Shown in pieces: positions 34,621-44,458 of a stretch of DNA of 45,274 bases. Source of the stretch: Flavobacteriales bacterium (GTDB lineage: Bacteria; Bacteroidota; Bacteroidia; Flavobacteriales; BACL11); the NCBI GenBank assembly GCA_018647945.1, contig JABGSE010000057.1:1-45274 (forward strand), in the 5' to 3' direction. Below the pieces are notes generated by a model. It did no database searches, had not been told where the DNA came from, and saw nothing but the letters and a program-made list of their open reading frames with translations. The translations under genes were made by a program, and so were the position numbers. How positions within the stretch are numbered: the first letter of the stretch is position 1; the number at the start of each line of letters is the position of its first letter.

Positions 34621-36510
34621 TTATTCAATTATTAATCTTTTGGTGATTGAAGAATTAGAATTCTCAACCCTAATCATATAAACTCCTTTGGAGAATGCAC
34701 TCAAATCAATTTCTTTTTTAAATGTTGAATTAATTTCATCTGTAGAATTGTAAATAATTTTTCCTAATACATTGGAAACAGTAATTGTATATTTCTCAGA
34801 ATTTACATTAAACATCTCCAAAGTAAACACTCCTTTTGAAGGGTTTGGATAAACAGATAATTGTCCATCAAATACATTCTCTTCAATAGATGAAACTACA
34901 AAGAAATTCATTCGAATCATAGGAACTCTTGAAGTCCAATACCAACTACCAAAAGATTGAGTACCTGTTAAACATCCATTCTTTTGGATATAGCATGTAG
35001 TTGCATATGTGTACTGTGACATCCCAACTACAGATGTATCAACAGGGCTCGCATATCCTCCAACAGCAGCCATATATGTTATTCCGGACCATAATGTTTC
35101 TGTATCATCAAAAGGAATTGTTACCCAATTTCCTATATCTGAAGATTGTAAAGTATAGTCTTCAGATTGGGTTAAATATACTTTTTCATTATTCGCATCA
35201 ATTTCATATAACATAGCAAAAACATCAGCTCCTGCTACAGAATTATCTTTTATAAATACTGAAATAGAACTTAATTCATCATTGTCATAAATATCATAAT
35301 ATGTTCCAATAACCATCCCTCCACACGATCGACCTAATCCATATTCTGAATCATCTGAACCATTGTCTCTTCCATAAACATTATCGGTAACAACAGAACT
35401 TTTTGTAATTGTATCAGAAATAGTATCGGCTGATGATGCCCAAGTTTTAAAGGTGTAAAGTCCTGTACTTGAAGGAGTGAATTTATTTGTCCCAACAAAA
35501 ACATTGGTATCCTGCGGATTTAACAACACATCAATACTTGTAGTATTAAATACTGAACTACCCGTATTATCCGAAACATCAACATTTATTTTAGTGTTTT
35601 GAGGCAATGCCCCTAAATTAGCAACAATACCTTCAAAATTATAAGGATTTGCAATAGCTTGTTTCATAGGATAAAAAGTGTATTCCATACCAAAACCATC
35701 AGTAGTAGGAGTTGTGTTCCATCCTCCATATTCTGCTTCCGAAAGTGACAATCTGTGGTCGGGAGTTTCTACAATTTTCATATCGTCAATCATCCAATAA
35801 TAAACCCTTGCAGTCCAACCCACTCTTACATACACAGAAGGTTGATTACCCCCAACAGTAGAAATATTTAAACTCAAAAATTCAGGGTCTGCAGATTCTT
35901 GGTTATTTGTAGCATTTCCTTGCACATTATAGTCCATCCAATTTATACTATCTGAACTCACTGAAACCACTAAATTAACACTATTATTAAATCTGAAATT
36001 GTGTTCAAACTCTAAACTTACATTAGGCCATCCTGTTAAATCGATAGCAGAAGTTGTAAAGTATGATTCAATATAATGATATGTTGATCCAGAAGAACTT
36101 CCTGAATTACCATTCCAATGATTTGCAGAATCAATATCTGAGATAAGAAATCCATTTGCAGCGGTGGTAGAATTAATTGCATCTGCGGCTGCAGTAGGAT
36201 TTCCGCTTGCATTTGTACCTACAGAATTCCAATATCCCCAACTACCAACCATTGAATGTTTCCATGGAGCTTCCGCTGTATTACCAGCAGATGGGGTTCC
36301 ATTGTTTCCAGCTCCAGTATTTGATGTATAAGTACTCCACCCTGCAGGAAAACCCCCTCCAAAATCTTCTTCCCAAATAACAACTGCACTTTTAGTGGAA
36401 TGAGTAGTTTTCTTTTTTACTTTTGATGTATTAACTGCATCTGTTATATTTTCCTGAGCAAATAGTGTAACAGAAAAAACAGTAAATAAAAATAGTAGAA
36501 TTTTTTTCAT
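34621..36510 (-). CDS. T9SS cargo surface protein 1
   Basis: 629 residues. A signal peptide ends near LFAQ (about 19). The N-terminal region with WEEDF and a jelly-roll-like sheet domain precedes a domain starting GRSCGGMV (Cys 396) and ending near NGC...PMIRMNF. The C-terminal ~75 residues, starting with VYPNPSKGVF and including NVLGK and KGVYMIRVE, form a type A sorting domain that directs export by the type IX system and surface attachment. It has two paralogues next door in the same orientation. No catalytic motif is evident; adhesion or polymer binding is the likely role. It has its own promoter at 36536-36543. Confidence 0.88.
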   Translation of the reverse strand: MKKILLFLFTVFSVTLFAQENITDAVNTSKVKKKTTHSTKSAVVIWEEDFGGGFPAGWSTYTSNTGAGNNGTPSAGNTAEAPWKHSMVGSWGYWNSVGTNASGNPTAAADAINSTTAANGFLISDIDSANHWNGNSGSSSGSTYHYIESYFTTSAIDLTGWPNVSLEFEHNFRFNNSVNLVVSVSSDSINWMDYNVQGNATNNQESADPEFLSLNISTVGGNQPSVYVRVGWTARVYYWMIDDMKIVETPDHRLSLSEAEYGGWNTTPTTDGFGMEYTFYPMKQAIANPYNFEGIVANLGALPQNTKINVDVSDNTGSSVFNTTSIDVLLNPQDTNVFVGTNKFTPSSTGLYTFKTWASSADTISDTITKSSVVTDNVYGRDNGSDDSEYGLGRSCGGMVIGTYYDIYDNDELSSISVFIKDNSVAGADVFAMLYEIDANNEKVYLTQSEDYTLQSSDIGNWVTIPFDDTETLWSGITYMAAVGGYASPVDTSVVGMSQYTYATTCYIQKNGCLTGTQSFGSWYWTSRVPMIRMNFFVVSSIEENVFDGQLSVYPNPSKGVFTLEMFNVNSEKYTITVSNVLGKIIYNSTDEINSTFKKEIDLSAFSKGVYMIRVENSNSSITKRLIIE

Positions 36511-36535
36511 GACTTTTAATTTTAATATTAGTGAA

Positions 36536-36543
36536 CAAACTTA
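36536..36543 (-). promoter_or_regulatory. -7 box TAAGTTTG of T9SS gene 1
   Basis: A perfect TAnnTTTG match on the minus strand, followed by TTCACTAA and then an A/T-rich leader of about 20 bases. The downstream ACTAA is shared with the other two T9SS genes. Confidence 0.5.
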
Positions 36544-36561
36544 ATTAAAAAATTTGACATA

Positions 36562-36589
36562 AAAAAAGCCCAACATGTTGGGCTTTTTT
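36562..36589 (-). terminator. Terminator after T9SS gene 2
   Basis: A near-perfect palindrome, GCCCAA-CATG-TTGGGC with six A-T pairs on each side. It lies 20 bases after the stop at 36609 in the direction of transcription and separates gene 2 from gene 1. Confidence 0.85.
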
Positions 36590-36608
36590 ATTCTATATAG
36601 ATATTGTT

Positions 36609-38579
36609 TTATTCTATAATAATTTTTCTACTGATTGAAGATTCAGAATTATTTACATTCAATAAATAAACTCCTTTACTTAAATCAGATAAATCAATTT
36701 GAGTTGAAGATGTAAAGTTAACATCTCTAGTTTCAGAATATACTTCCTCTCCTATTACATTAGAAATTCTAATTGTATATTCTCCAGAATTAACTTCTAC
36801 TAAATCCAATTTAAATATTCCTGTACTTGGATTAGGAGAAACCGTTAATTGCCCATTAAAAATAGGTTCATTAATTGCTGATGGAGCTGGAAGTCTCCCT
36901 AAATTAAGTCTAATCATTAGTGGCTCTGAAGCAGAATACCAGTAACCAAATCCACCGGAACCAATGTCACAACCATTATCTTGTATAAAGCTTAAAGTAT
37001 TATCGTTACTTGAAGAACTAATTAAAGAAGTATCTATCGGATTAGCAACTCCCTGAACTACCGCCACATAAGTAATTCCAGCAAAAACATTTACAGGATC
37101 TGATAATTTAATAGTTACCCAAGAGTCAATATCATTTTGTGTTAACACATAAGCATCTGATTCTTCTAAATAAATTGGTGAGTAAGGAGTAATTGATGCA
37201 TCTATTTCATATAATTTTACATATAATTCAGCTCCAGCAACCGATTGATCATTTACATGAAAAGAAATTGAAGTTGCTGTATCGTCAGCATACATATCAA
37301 AAGCATTACCTAAAGATTGTCCACCACATGACCTTCCTAAGTAGTAACCATTTCCAGCATTTGCTCCATCAGTATCCCAATCAAAGTCAACAGCATAAAC
37401 AGAATCTGTTACAATTGTTCCTCTTCCGATAGTATCTGTTGAAGGAAAAGAATCTGAAGTTGCCCAAAAGTCTATTTGATGATAACCCATATTAGATGGA
37501 GAAAAATTAGTAGATGAAACCAAAGTATCTGTACTCATAACATCAAGAGTCATTGGTGAAGAGTATCCAGTAAAAACAGATGATCCAGACTCAGTCACAT
37601 CTACATGTAATGTAACATTACTTTGTGAGTTTGATCCATTATTTGTGATTACAGTTTCAAATCTGTATGGATTAGATTGAGCTTGTTTTATTGGGTTAAA
37701 TGTAAAATCGATACCTAAATCACCTGTTGATTGATAACCAACCCACCATCCACCAAATGTCTCATCTGACATAGTAATTAAATGAGCAGGAGTCTCAATT
37801 AACTCAATATCATCAATTTGCCAGAAGTAATATCCATTATAGACGGAATTATAAAGGATTGTTCCATCATAAATAAATTGAATTCTTACGTCTGTATTTC
37901 CTGTAATATTTAAAGGCATTCTTATCATTACCTGGTAATCATTTGCTGTTACCTCATTCACTTCAATATCTGGATGAACCTCCATTGTATCGGTAAATGT
38001 TACTCCACCATCAATACTAAAGGCGATTTTAGCAATCCCTGTATATTCTCTATAAAAAGAATTAAACATGATAGAAATATCTGGGTACATTGAACAATCA
38101 ATTGCATCTGTTGTTAAAGTACCAATATGACCAGTTGGAGCACCACCTGTTATACTATTACAAGGATATTGACCTGCTCCAAAATTTCCAGCAGTACCTC
38201 CATTATCGTAATAATCAGAGTCAAAAATTACATACCCATTAGAAGCGGTAGGAGACGCAATAGGTCCTTGTGAACCTGCATAAGCTCCTTGACTACCTAC
38301 ACTGGTATTTGGGTTTGTATTTGGTCCTCTATATACCCATGGAGCTGAAATTACTGGAGGAGTTGGAGTTGATCCATTATTCCATGTTGTTGGAATACCA
38401 TTTGCAAAATCTTCCGACCAAAAAGGAACCGCCTTTTCTGCAATATCAAAAAGGATTGGGCGTGATTTTAATATTTTTGAGCTTACATCTGTTGGAGCAG
38501 GAAATTCATTATCAGAGATTTGTGAAAATGAAATTGCTGCAATCATCATAAATGAAGCAATTGTGTAAAGTTTTTTCAT
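36609..38579 (-). CDS. T9SS cargo surface protein 2
   Basis: 656 residues. The signal peptide is MKKLYTIASFMMIAAISFSQ. The architecture follows protein 1: WSEDF opening of a beta-sandwich domain rich in Gly, Ser and Asn; a middle domain with repeated V-T-ES...SS strands; a domain from GRSCGGQS to NGCDIG and PLMIRLNL; and a C-terminal sorting domain with VSPNPSTG, NVIGEEVY and KGVYLLNV. The cysteine pair in the third domain is conserved among all three proteins and probably forms a disulfide. It is the longest of the three; no enzymatic motif is evident. Confidence 0.88.
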   Translation of the reverse strand: MKKLYTIASFMMIAAISFSQISDNEFPAPTDVSSKILKSRPILFDIAEKAVPFWSEDFANGIPTTWNNGSTPTPPVISAPWVYRGPNTNPNTSVGSQGAYAGSQGPIASPTASNGYVIFDSDYYDNGGTAGNFGAGQYPCNSITGGAPTGHIGTLTTDAIDCSMYPDISIMFNSFYREYTGIAKIAFSIDGGVTFTDTMEVHPDIEVNEVTANDYQVMIRMPLNITGNTDVRIQFIYDGTILYNSVYNGYYFWQIDDIELIETPAHLITMSDETFGGWWVGYQSTGDLGIDFTFNPIKQAQSNPYRFETVITNNGSNSQSNVTLHVDVTESGSSVFTGYSSPMTLDVMSTDTLVSSTNFSPSNMGYHQIDFWATSDSFPSTDTIGRGTIVTDSVYAVDFDWDTDGANAGNGYYLGRSCGGQSLGNAFDMYADDTATSISFHVNDQSVAGAELYVKLYEIDASITPYSPIYLEESDAYVLTQNDIDSWVTIKLSDPVNVFAGITYVAVVQGVANPIDTSLISSSSNDNTLSFIQDNGCDIGSGGFGYWYSASEPLMIRLNLGRLPAPSAINEPIFNGQLTVSPNPSTGIFKLDLVEVNSGEYTIRISNVIGEEVYSETRDVNFTSSTQIDLSDLSKGVYLLNVNNSESSISRKIIIE

Positions 38580-38606
38580 TGTTTTAATTTTAATTTATTT
38601 AGTCTG

Positions 38607-38614
38607 CTAACTTA
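38607..38614 (-). promoter_or_regulatory. -7-like box TAAGTTAG of T9SS gene 2
   Basis: One mismatch to TAnnTTTG on the minus strand, followed by CAGACTAA and a leader of A/T repeats up to the ATG at 38579. The same start-region sequence occurs in front of the PpiD-like gene at 28785. Confidence 0.45.
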
Positions 38615-38633
38615 CTAAAAAAAAATGGCATAA

Positions 38634-38659
38634 AAAAACCCGGTATAAACCGGGTTTTT
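38634..38659 (-). terminator. Terminator after T9SS gene 3
   Basis: Hairpin CCCGGT-ATAA-ACCGGG with A and T runs of at least five on the sides, 20 bases after the stop at 38680 in the direction of transcription. Confidence 0.85.
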
Positions 38660-38679
38660 AATGTTGTATTTCAAAAATA

Positions 38680-40536
38680 TTACTCTACAATAATCTTTTC
38701 AGAGATTGTAGCATTTGAATTACTTATTTCTAATATATAAATCCCTTTATCAAAATCAGATAAATCAATAGTTTCAGAATTTAATCCGTTTGATGTTACA
38801 GAAGAAGTATATACGGTTTGACCTAATACATTATTAATAGTTAATAAATAATCATCAGATTTTACATTGTTAAATTCAACAGTAAATATTCCATTATTTG
38901 GATTAGGATAAACATTAAAATCTCCTTCCAAGATATTATCTTCCAAACCTACAGAAGCAGGGTCAAAACTCATTCTAATCATAGGAGTTGAAGCAATTGA
39001 ATACCAGAAACCAAAACCTTGAGAGCCAATATCACATCCATTATCTTGAATTTGCGCACCTCCTTGAGACTCACCAGAAACACTTACATTAAATGTATCT
39101 ATTGGACTAGCATATCCTGAAACAGCAGCATAAAAACCAGCACCACCAGCAATTAAAGATTCACCTCCGTCAAAAGGAATTGTAATCCAATTTCCAAGAT
39201 GAGCAGGTGTAATCGTTACATCATCAGTTTGTGTAATATAAATAGGATCTCCTTGTGGATCATCTTCATAAATTTGAGCGACAACAGATGTTCCTACAAC
39301 AGACTGATCATCAATATGTGCTTGTATAGCGTATAAAGTTTCATTTGCATAAATATCATATTTTACAGCTAAAACCATTCCACCACAAGTTCTACCAACT
39401 CTCCAAGAACCATTTGCTTGATTAAAATCTCTACCATATTCATAATCAGTTACCATAGTAAAAAGCACTGTTGAATCTGTAACAACAGAATCTCCTGTAC
39501 CCCACATAATAATTTCATACACTCCATTAGATGAAGGAGCAAATGTACTATTGATTACAAAAGTATCTTGAGGGAAGCTTAAATCCAATAATAAAGTATT
39601 AGATACATCAGAGAAAACAACTGAACCTGAACCATCTCTCACCTCAACATTTAATGTTGTGTTTTGAGGAGCAAGTCCTGAGTTTCTTAATACCGCTTCA
39701 AATGCGTATGGGTTATCAGCTAACTGACTTTGAGGTTTGAAAGTGTAATCATATCCATCTCCACCAGCAGTTAGATAGGTTTGCCACCATCCACCTTGTA
39801 CACCATCCGAAATTTGCATTGAGTTATCAGGAATTTCAGAAATAGCCACATCATCAACTGCCCAGTACCATGCCCAAATATCATTATCAAAATAATAAAA
39901 TTCAACCATTACAGAATCTTGATCTCCAGCTAATGATGAAATATTGATAGTCTCATTTTGTGGATTATTTGAATTTTGATCATTTGGATATCCGTCTGCA
40001 ACATTACCTCCTACTAATGAAGTAATATCATATTGAGTCCAATTTGCTCCTCCGTCTGCAGAAACTCTTACCGCTCTTGTGTCTTGCCACCATCTATAAT
40101 TATGAGAAAATGTAAGTTGAACATATGGCCATCCTGTTAAATCAATCATAGGGGAGGTCGCTGTACATTCAACAGGAGTACCATCATTATCTCCGCCACC
40201 TGTTCCATCTGAATCGATAAATAAATATCCATTGGAAACAGTTGTGAATCCTGTTGGTCCGTTTGAATTTGCAGGAATAGAAGCATCTCCTCCCATTTCA
40301 ATATGCCAATCCAAAGGAGGAATAGACGAATTTGAAAATGTCCAGTTAGCAGGATTTGAACAATCATCTTGCCAAATAATTGTTGCAGGAGCCGCAGCCG
40401 CTGAAGCAATTTGTGGATTCACATTTGAAATTTGCTTTGTTGGTTCCACAAAATTTTCAGTAGCAATCCTACTTTGTTGAGCAAAAGAAGTAGCAGCTAC
40501 CACAATTGCACAAATTGATAAATAAATTTTTTTCAT
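38680..40536 (-). CDS. T9SS cargo surface protein 3
   Basis: 618 residues. The signal peptide is MKKIYLSICAIVVAATSFAQ. WQDDC opens the N-terminal sheet domain, with further aromatic-rich strands (TGWPYVQLTFSHNY) as in the paralogues. The third domain runs from GRTCGGMV to NGCDIG and PMIRMSF. The sorting domain at the C-terminus has VYPNPNNG, NVLGQTVY and KGIYILEIS. It is probably the oldest or most diverged of the trio, with extra Asp-Gly rich loops that may bind calcium. Placed 89 bases from gcvP, it has its own promoter at 40572-40579. Confidence 0.88.
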   Translation of the reverse strand: MKKIYLSICAIVVAATSFAQQSRIATENFVEPTKQISNVNPQIASAAAAPATIIWQDDCSNPANWTFSNSSIPPLDWHIEMGGDASIPANSNGPTGFTTVSNGYLFIDSDGTGGGDNDGTPVECTATSPMIDLTGWPYVQLTFSHNYRWWQDTRAVRVSADGGANWTQYDITSLVGGNVADGYPNDQNSNNPQNETINISSLAGDQDSVMVEFYYFDNDIWAWYWAVDDVAISEIPDNSMQISDGVQGGWWQTYLTAGGDGYDYTFKPQSQLADNPYAFEAVLRNSGLAPQNTTLNVEVRDGSGSVVFSDVSNTLLLDLSFPQDTFVINSTFAPSSNGVYEIIMWGTGDSVVTDSTVLFTMVTDYEYGRDFNQANGSWRVGRTCGGMVLAVKYDIYANETLYAIQAHIDDQSVVGTSVVAQIYEDDPQGDPIYITQTDDVTITPAHLGNWITIPFDGGESLIAGGAGFYAAVSGYASPIDTFNVSVSGESQGGAQIQDNGCDIGSQGFGFWYSIASTPMIRMSFDPASVGLEDNILEGDFNVYPNPNNGIFTVEFNNVKSDDYLLTINNVLGQTVYTSSVTSNGLNSETIDLSDFDKGIYILEISNSNATISEKIIVE

Positions 40537-40571
40537 GATTATTATTTTTTTGTTTTTTTTAAATTAGTCCG

Positions 40572-40579
40572 CAAATATA
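40572..40579 (-). promoter_or_regulatory. -7 box TATATTTG of T9SS gene 3
   Basis: A perfect TAnnTTTG match on the minus strand followed by CGGACTAA, parallel to the CAGACTAA and TTCACTAA of the other copies. The leader is about 35 bases of A/T. Confidence 0.5.
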
Positions 40580-40625
40580 AGTATAATTTTGTAGTTAATA
40601 AAGCAATGAGCATCTAATATCTTAT

Positions 40626-43508
40626 CTATTCAACATAGTCAGAAACAGGAGCACAAGTACATTGTAAATTTCTATCTCCAAAAGCGTCATCTACCCTCCT
40701 TACAGAAGGCCAAAATTTATTCCTTTTCACAAAATCCAAAGGGAAAACCGCTTTCTCTCTACTATAAGGTTTAGTCCAATCCGAATTTATTACCGATTGC
40801 ATAGTATGTGGAGCATTCTTCAATACATTATCAATAGCATCCACCTTTCCATCTACCACTTCATTTATTTCTTGCTTTATAGAACTCATAGTTTCTATAA
40901 ATCTATCCAATTCTGATAAAGATTCACTTTCGGTTGGCTCAATCATTAAAGTGCCCACAACCGGAAAAGAAACCGTAGGAGCATGAAATCCATAATCCAT
41001 TAATCTTTTTGCAATATCGCTAACCTCAACACCTCCACTTTTATATTCTCTGAAATCTACAATCATCTCATGAGCTACTCTCCCACTTTCTGAAGTATAT
41101 AGAATAGAATAATCTTTTTCCAATTTTACTTTTAAATAATTAGCATTCAAAATCGCTATTTCAGTAGCTTTTTTCATTCCTTCAGCTCCCAACATTTTAA
41201 TATAGGCATAGGAAATAGTGAGTACAAGTGATGACCCCCAAGGAGCAGATGAAATAGAATGAATAGCATTTTCACCTCCCATATTTACAATAGGATTTGA
41301 TGGTAAAAATTCTTGAAGATGTTCTGCTACGCCAATAGGTCCCATTCCAGGACCTCCACCTCCATGAGGTATTGCAAAAGTTTTGTGTAAATTTAAATGA
41401 CAAACATCCGCACCAATTTTAGCAGGATTTGTTAACCCTACTTGAGCATTCATGTTTGCTCCATCCATATAAACCTGACCTCCATTTTCATGAATGATAT
41501 TTGTTATCTCCATTACACTCTCCTCAAAAACTCCATGAGTTGAGGGGTAAGTAATCATTAAACAAGAAATATTTTCAGAATGTTCTAGAACTTTTTCTTT
41601 TAAAGCTTCAACATCAATGTTTCCATTTTTATCACAAGGAGTTACAACTACCTTCATCCCTGCAAGTACTGCAGAAGCAGGATTTGTACCATGAGCAGAA
41701 GAAGGAATCAAACAAATATTTCTGTGGATATCACCTCTACTTTTATGATATTCTCTAATTACCATAAGTCCCGCGTATTCACCCTGAGCTCCAGAATTAG
41801 GCTGTAAACTCATAGCATCAAAACCTGTAATTTCACATAGCATTTCTTCTAGTTCATGGAACATAATATGGTATCCTCTAGCCTGATGAGAAGGGACAAA
41901 AGGATGGATATTTCCTAGTTCGGTCCAACTTAATGGCAAAAGCTCTGAAGCTGCATTTAATTTCATAGTACAACTACCTAATGAAATCATTGAGTGAGTT
42001 AGGGATAAATCCTTATTTTCTAATCTTTTTATGTATCTCATCATTTCTGTTTCAGAATGGTATTTATTGAAGATCTCTTCTTGCAAATATTCTGATTTTC
42101 GATATAAATTTTCAGGAATTTTGTTGTACGCCTCATCATAATTTCCTGCCAAAACTTCCTCAATTAAATTTCTGGAATCAGAGTGATTACAACTTTTAGC
42201 AAACACTTCTAAAATATCGTTAATATTGCTTAAATCATCTTTTTCATCTACACTAATGGAAAGCGTTTTTTCATCAATGTAATTAAAATTGATTTTTGCA
42301 TCTTCTGCATAAGTGTTGATGTTTTCCATAGACACATTTCCAACCTTTACCAATATCGTATCAAAATAAGTTTTGTTGAGTTGATGATATCCTAATTGAA
42401 TGAGTCCTTCTGAAAGTTTTGAAGTGAGAGAGTGAATTTTCTTACCAATATCTTTCAGTCCTTTTGGACCATGATACACCCCATACATAGAAGACATTAC
42501 AGCTAACAATACCTGCGCTGTACAAATATTGGAAGTAGCTTTTTCTCTTTTAATATGTTGTTCTCTAGTTTGAAGTGCCATTCTGAGAGATCTATTTCCA
42601 TCCGCATCTTTTGTAACTCCAATAATACGACCTGGAATATTTCTTTTATATTTTTCTTTTGTTGCAAAATAAGCCGCATGAGGGCCTCCGTATCCCATTG
42701 GTATTCCGAATCTTTGAGAAGTCCCAATAACTACATCTGCTCCCCACTCTCCTGGAGGAGTTAATATAGATAAACTCAATAAGTCAGCAGCAACAGCGAC
42801 TCCAATATCTAGTTTTTTTGCATTACTTATAATGTCGGAATAATTCAATACCTCACCATATTTTCCTGGAAATTGAACTAAAATTCCGAAAAATTCTTCA
42901 GTAAGTTCTACTGTTTTATAGTCTCCAATAATAAGGTCGATACCTAAAGGTTCCGCTCTTGTTTTTAATACATCAATAGTTTGAGGATAACAAAGTTCTG
43001 AAACAAAAAACTTATTAGATCCTGTTTTCTTTTTTGCTCTACTCATAGTATTTAATAACATACACATAGATTCGGCAGCAGCAGTTCCTTCATCTAACAA
43101 AGAGGAATTTGCTATTTCCATCCCTGTTAAATCACAAATCATAGTCTGAAAATTTAACAAAGCCTCTAATCTACCTTGAGAAATTTCTGATTGATAAGGA
43201 GTATAAGATGTGTACCATCCCGGATTTTCTAAAATATTCCTCTGTATAACAGAAGGAAGAATAGTATTGAAATATCCCATTCCTATATAAGAACGGTAAT
43301 TCTTATTCTTTTTGGCAAGAGCATGCATGTGTTCTAAGAAGCGGCTTTCGCTCAGTGCATTTGGCAGATCCAAGTCCTTATCTAATCTAATAGAAGATGG
43401 AATAGTTTGATTTATTAAATCATTAACTGATTTAACTCCAATCTCAGAAAGCATTTGATCTACATCTGATTGCTTTGGTCCATTGTGTCTATCCGAAAAA
43501 TTATTCAT
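40626..43508 (-). CDS. gcvP: Glycine dehydrogenase (decarboxylating), P protein
   Basis: 960 residues, the single-chain form equal to the fused alpha and beta subunits of other bacteria. It decarboxylates glycine using PLP and passes the aminomethyl group to the H protein. The PLP lysine is K709 in NLHKTF, followed by the glycine-rich loop PHGGGGPG. The N-terminal RHNGP and SYIGMGY are intact, and the C-terminus ends with CTCAPVSDYVE as usual. The gcvT and gcvH genes are not in the window. It is preceded by its own promoter box at 43534-43541 and is divergent from the UbiA-like gene. Confidence 0.97.
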   Translation of the reverse strand: MNNFSDRHNGPKQSDVDQMLSEIGVKSVNDLINQTIPSSIRLDKDLDLPNALSESRFLEHMHALAKKNKNYRSYIGMGYFNTILPSVIQRNILENPGWYTSYTPYQSEISQGRLEALLNFQTMICDLTGMEIANSSLLDEGTAAAESMCMLLNTMSRAKKKTGSNKFFVSELCYPQTIDVLKTRAEPLGIDLIIGDYKTVELTEEFFGILVQFPGKYGEVLNYSDIISNAKKLDIGVAVAADLLSLSILTPPGEWGADVVIGTSQRFGIPMGYGGPHAAYFATKEKYKRNIPGRIIGVTKDADGNRSLRMALQTREQHIKREKATSNICTAQVLLAVMSSMYGVYHGPKGLKDIGKKIHSLTSKLSEGLIQLGYHQLNKTYFDTILVKVGNVSMENINTYAEDAKINFNYIDEKTLSISVDEKDDLSNINDILEVFAKSCNHSDSRNLIEEVLAGNYDEAYNKIPENLYRKSEYLQEEIFNKYHSETEMMRYIKRLENKDLSLTHSMISLGSCTMKLNAASELLPLSWTELGNIHPFVPSHQARGYHIMFHELEEMLCEITGFDAMSLQPNSGAQGEYAGLMVIREYHKSRGDIHRNICLIPSSAHGTNPASAVLAGMKVVVTPCDKNGNIDVEALKEKVLEHSENISCLMITYPSTHGVFEESVMEITNIIHENGGQVYMDGANMNAQVGLTNPAKIGADVCHLNLHKTFAIPHGGGGPGMGPIGVAEHLQEFLPSNPIVNMGGENAIHSISSAPWGSSLVLTISYAYIKMLGAEGMKKATEIAILNANYLKVKLEKDYSILYTSESGRVAHEMIVDFREYKSGGVEVSDIAKRLMDYGFHAPTVSFPVVGTLMIEPTESESLSELDRFIETMSSIKQEINEVVDGKVDAIDNVLKNAPHTMQSVINSDWTKPYSREKAVFPLDFVKRNKFWPSVRRVDDAFGDRNLQCTCAPVSDYVE

Positions 43509-43533
43509 TATTATGTATTAAATTTTAAGTGGT

Positions 43534-43541
43534 CAAAATTA
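43534..43541 (-). promoter_or_regulatory. gcvP -7 box TAATTTTG
   Basis: A perfect TAnnTTTG match on the minus strand, 25 bases before the gcvP ATG. No glycine-riboswitch-like fold is evident in the short leader. Confidence 0.5.
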
Positions 43542-43583
43542 AGCATTGCAATCATAATAAAGTCAATTGTTAATAAAAAATCA

Positions 43584-43591
43584 TACTTTTG
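43584..43591 (+). promoter_or_regulatory. -7 box TACTTTTG, leaderless geometry
   Basis: A perfect TAnnTTTG match with only AAAA between it and the ATG at 43596. The RNA would begin at or near the start codon, exactly as proposed for feoA. Confidence 0.5.
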
Positions 43592-43595
43592 AAAA

Positions 43596-44417
43596 ATGAA
43601 TGGAATTAAATCTCTTTTTCATTTTCTTATTAATACAAATATTTTTGTCGCTTTTTGTGTTTCTTCTTTAACATTAAGTTCTGAATTACTATTTCACTCT
43701 TCTAAGTATCAAATTAGTCTATTTGTATTTTTCGCAACTATTCTTACTTATAATTTCCAACGAATTGTTAGAATAAAAAAAGGAATAAAACATGAAAGAA
43801 AAGAGTGGACTTTAAACAATTTACCTCTAGTTTATTTTCTGATTGTTATGGGAACTCTCGGAAGTTTATATCATTTTTTTCAATTCAATACAAACACTCA
43901 AATTCTCATTTTTATTTCTGGAATTATATCCATTTTATATCCTCTCGGACTGAGAAAAATCCCATTTTGTAAATTATTTATAATTACCCTTACTTGGACC
44001 ATCAGTAGCATGCTTTTATTAATTTCTGAAAACAATATTGCAATAAATCCAAATATCATTTTTCATCTATCATCTCGTTTCCTTTTTGTATTTGCTATTA
44101 CTATTCCTTTTGATATTAGAGATATTAAATATGACAATATAAAATTAAAAACTATTCCAATTATTTTTGGAATTCTAAAATCAAAAATAATTTCTTTTAT
44201 CAGTTTATTCTTAGTGATCATTATTTCTATATTTCAATTCTGGAACAATAAATTGAGTATTGAATTTTTAATTGCAATTATTTTATCATGTGCTGTTTCG
44301 TCAATTTTTATCAGTAAATCAGATGAAAAGAAGTCCGGTTTTTTCTTTTCATTTTGGATAGAGTCATTAAGTATACTTCTTTATTTGTTTTTAGCTATTT
44401 CTATTAGTATTTTTTAA
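43596..44417 (+). CDS. UbiA-like membrane protein with one degenerate Asp motif
   Basis: 273 residues with about eight hydrophobic spans. The second half has DIRDIKYD (D173, D176, D180), the DxxDxxxD motif of UbiA-type prenyltransferases, followed by TIPIIFG as in that family. The first motif, expected as NxxxDxxxD, reads NFQRIVRIKK (from N53) and has lost its acidic residues. Without them Mg2+-dependent binding of the prenyl diphosphate should be impaired, so the activity may differ. It is common in flavobacteria but unassigned. It stands between gcvP and a tryptophan dioxygenase with no clear functional link. Confidence 0.7.
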   Translation: MNGIKSLFHFLINTNIFVAFCVSSLTLSSELLFHSSKYQISLFVFFATILTYNFQRIVRIKKGIKHERKEWTLNNLPLVYFLIVMGTLGSLYHFFQFNTNTQILIFISGIISILYPLGLRKIPFCKLFIITLTWTISSMLLLISENNIAINPNIIFHLSSRFLFVFAITIPFDIRDIKYDNIKLKTIPIIFGILKSKIISFISLFLVIIISIFQFWNNKLSIEFLIAIILSCAVSSIFISKSDEKKSGFFFSFWIESLSILLYLFLAISISIF

Positions 44418-44458
44418 ATCATATTTCTTACTTTTACTGCATTAATAAATTTTAATAC

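Noticed and set aside
34621-40536. Open frames on the plus strand across the T9SS genes
   Set aside because: Low-complexity antisense shadows of Ser/Thr/Asn-rich coding sequence, with no start signals or recognisable products.
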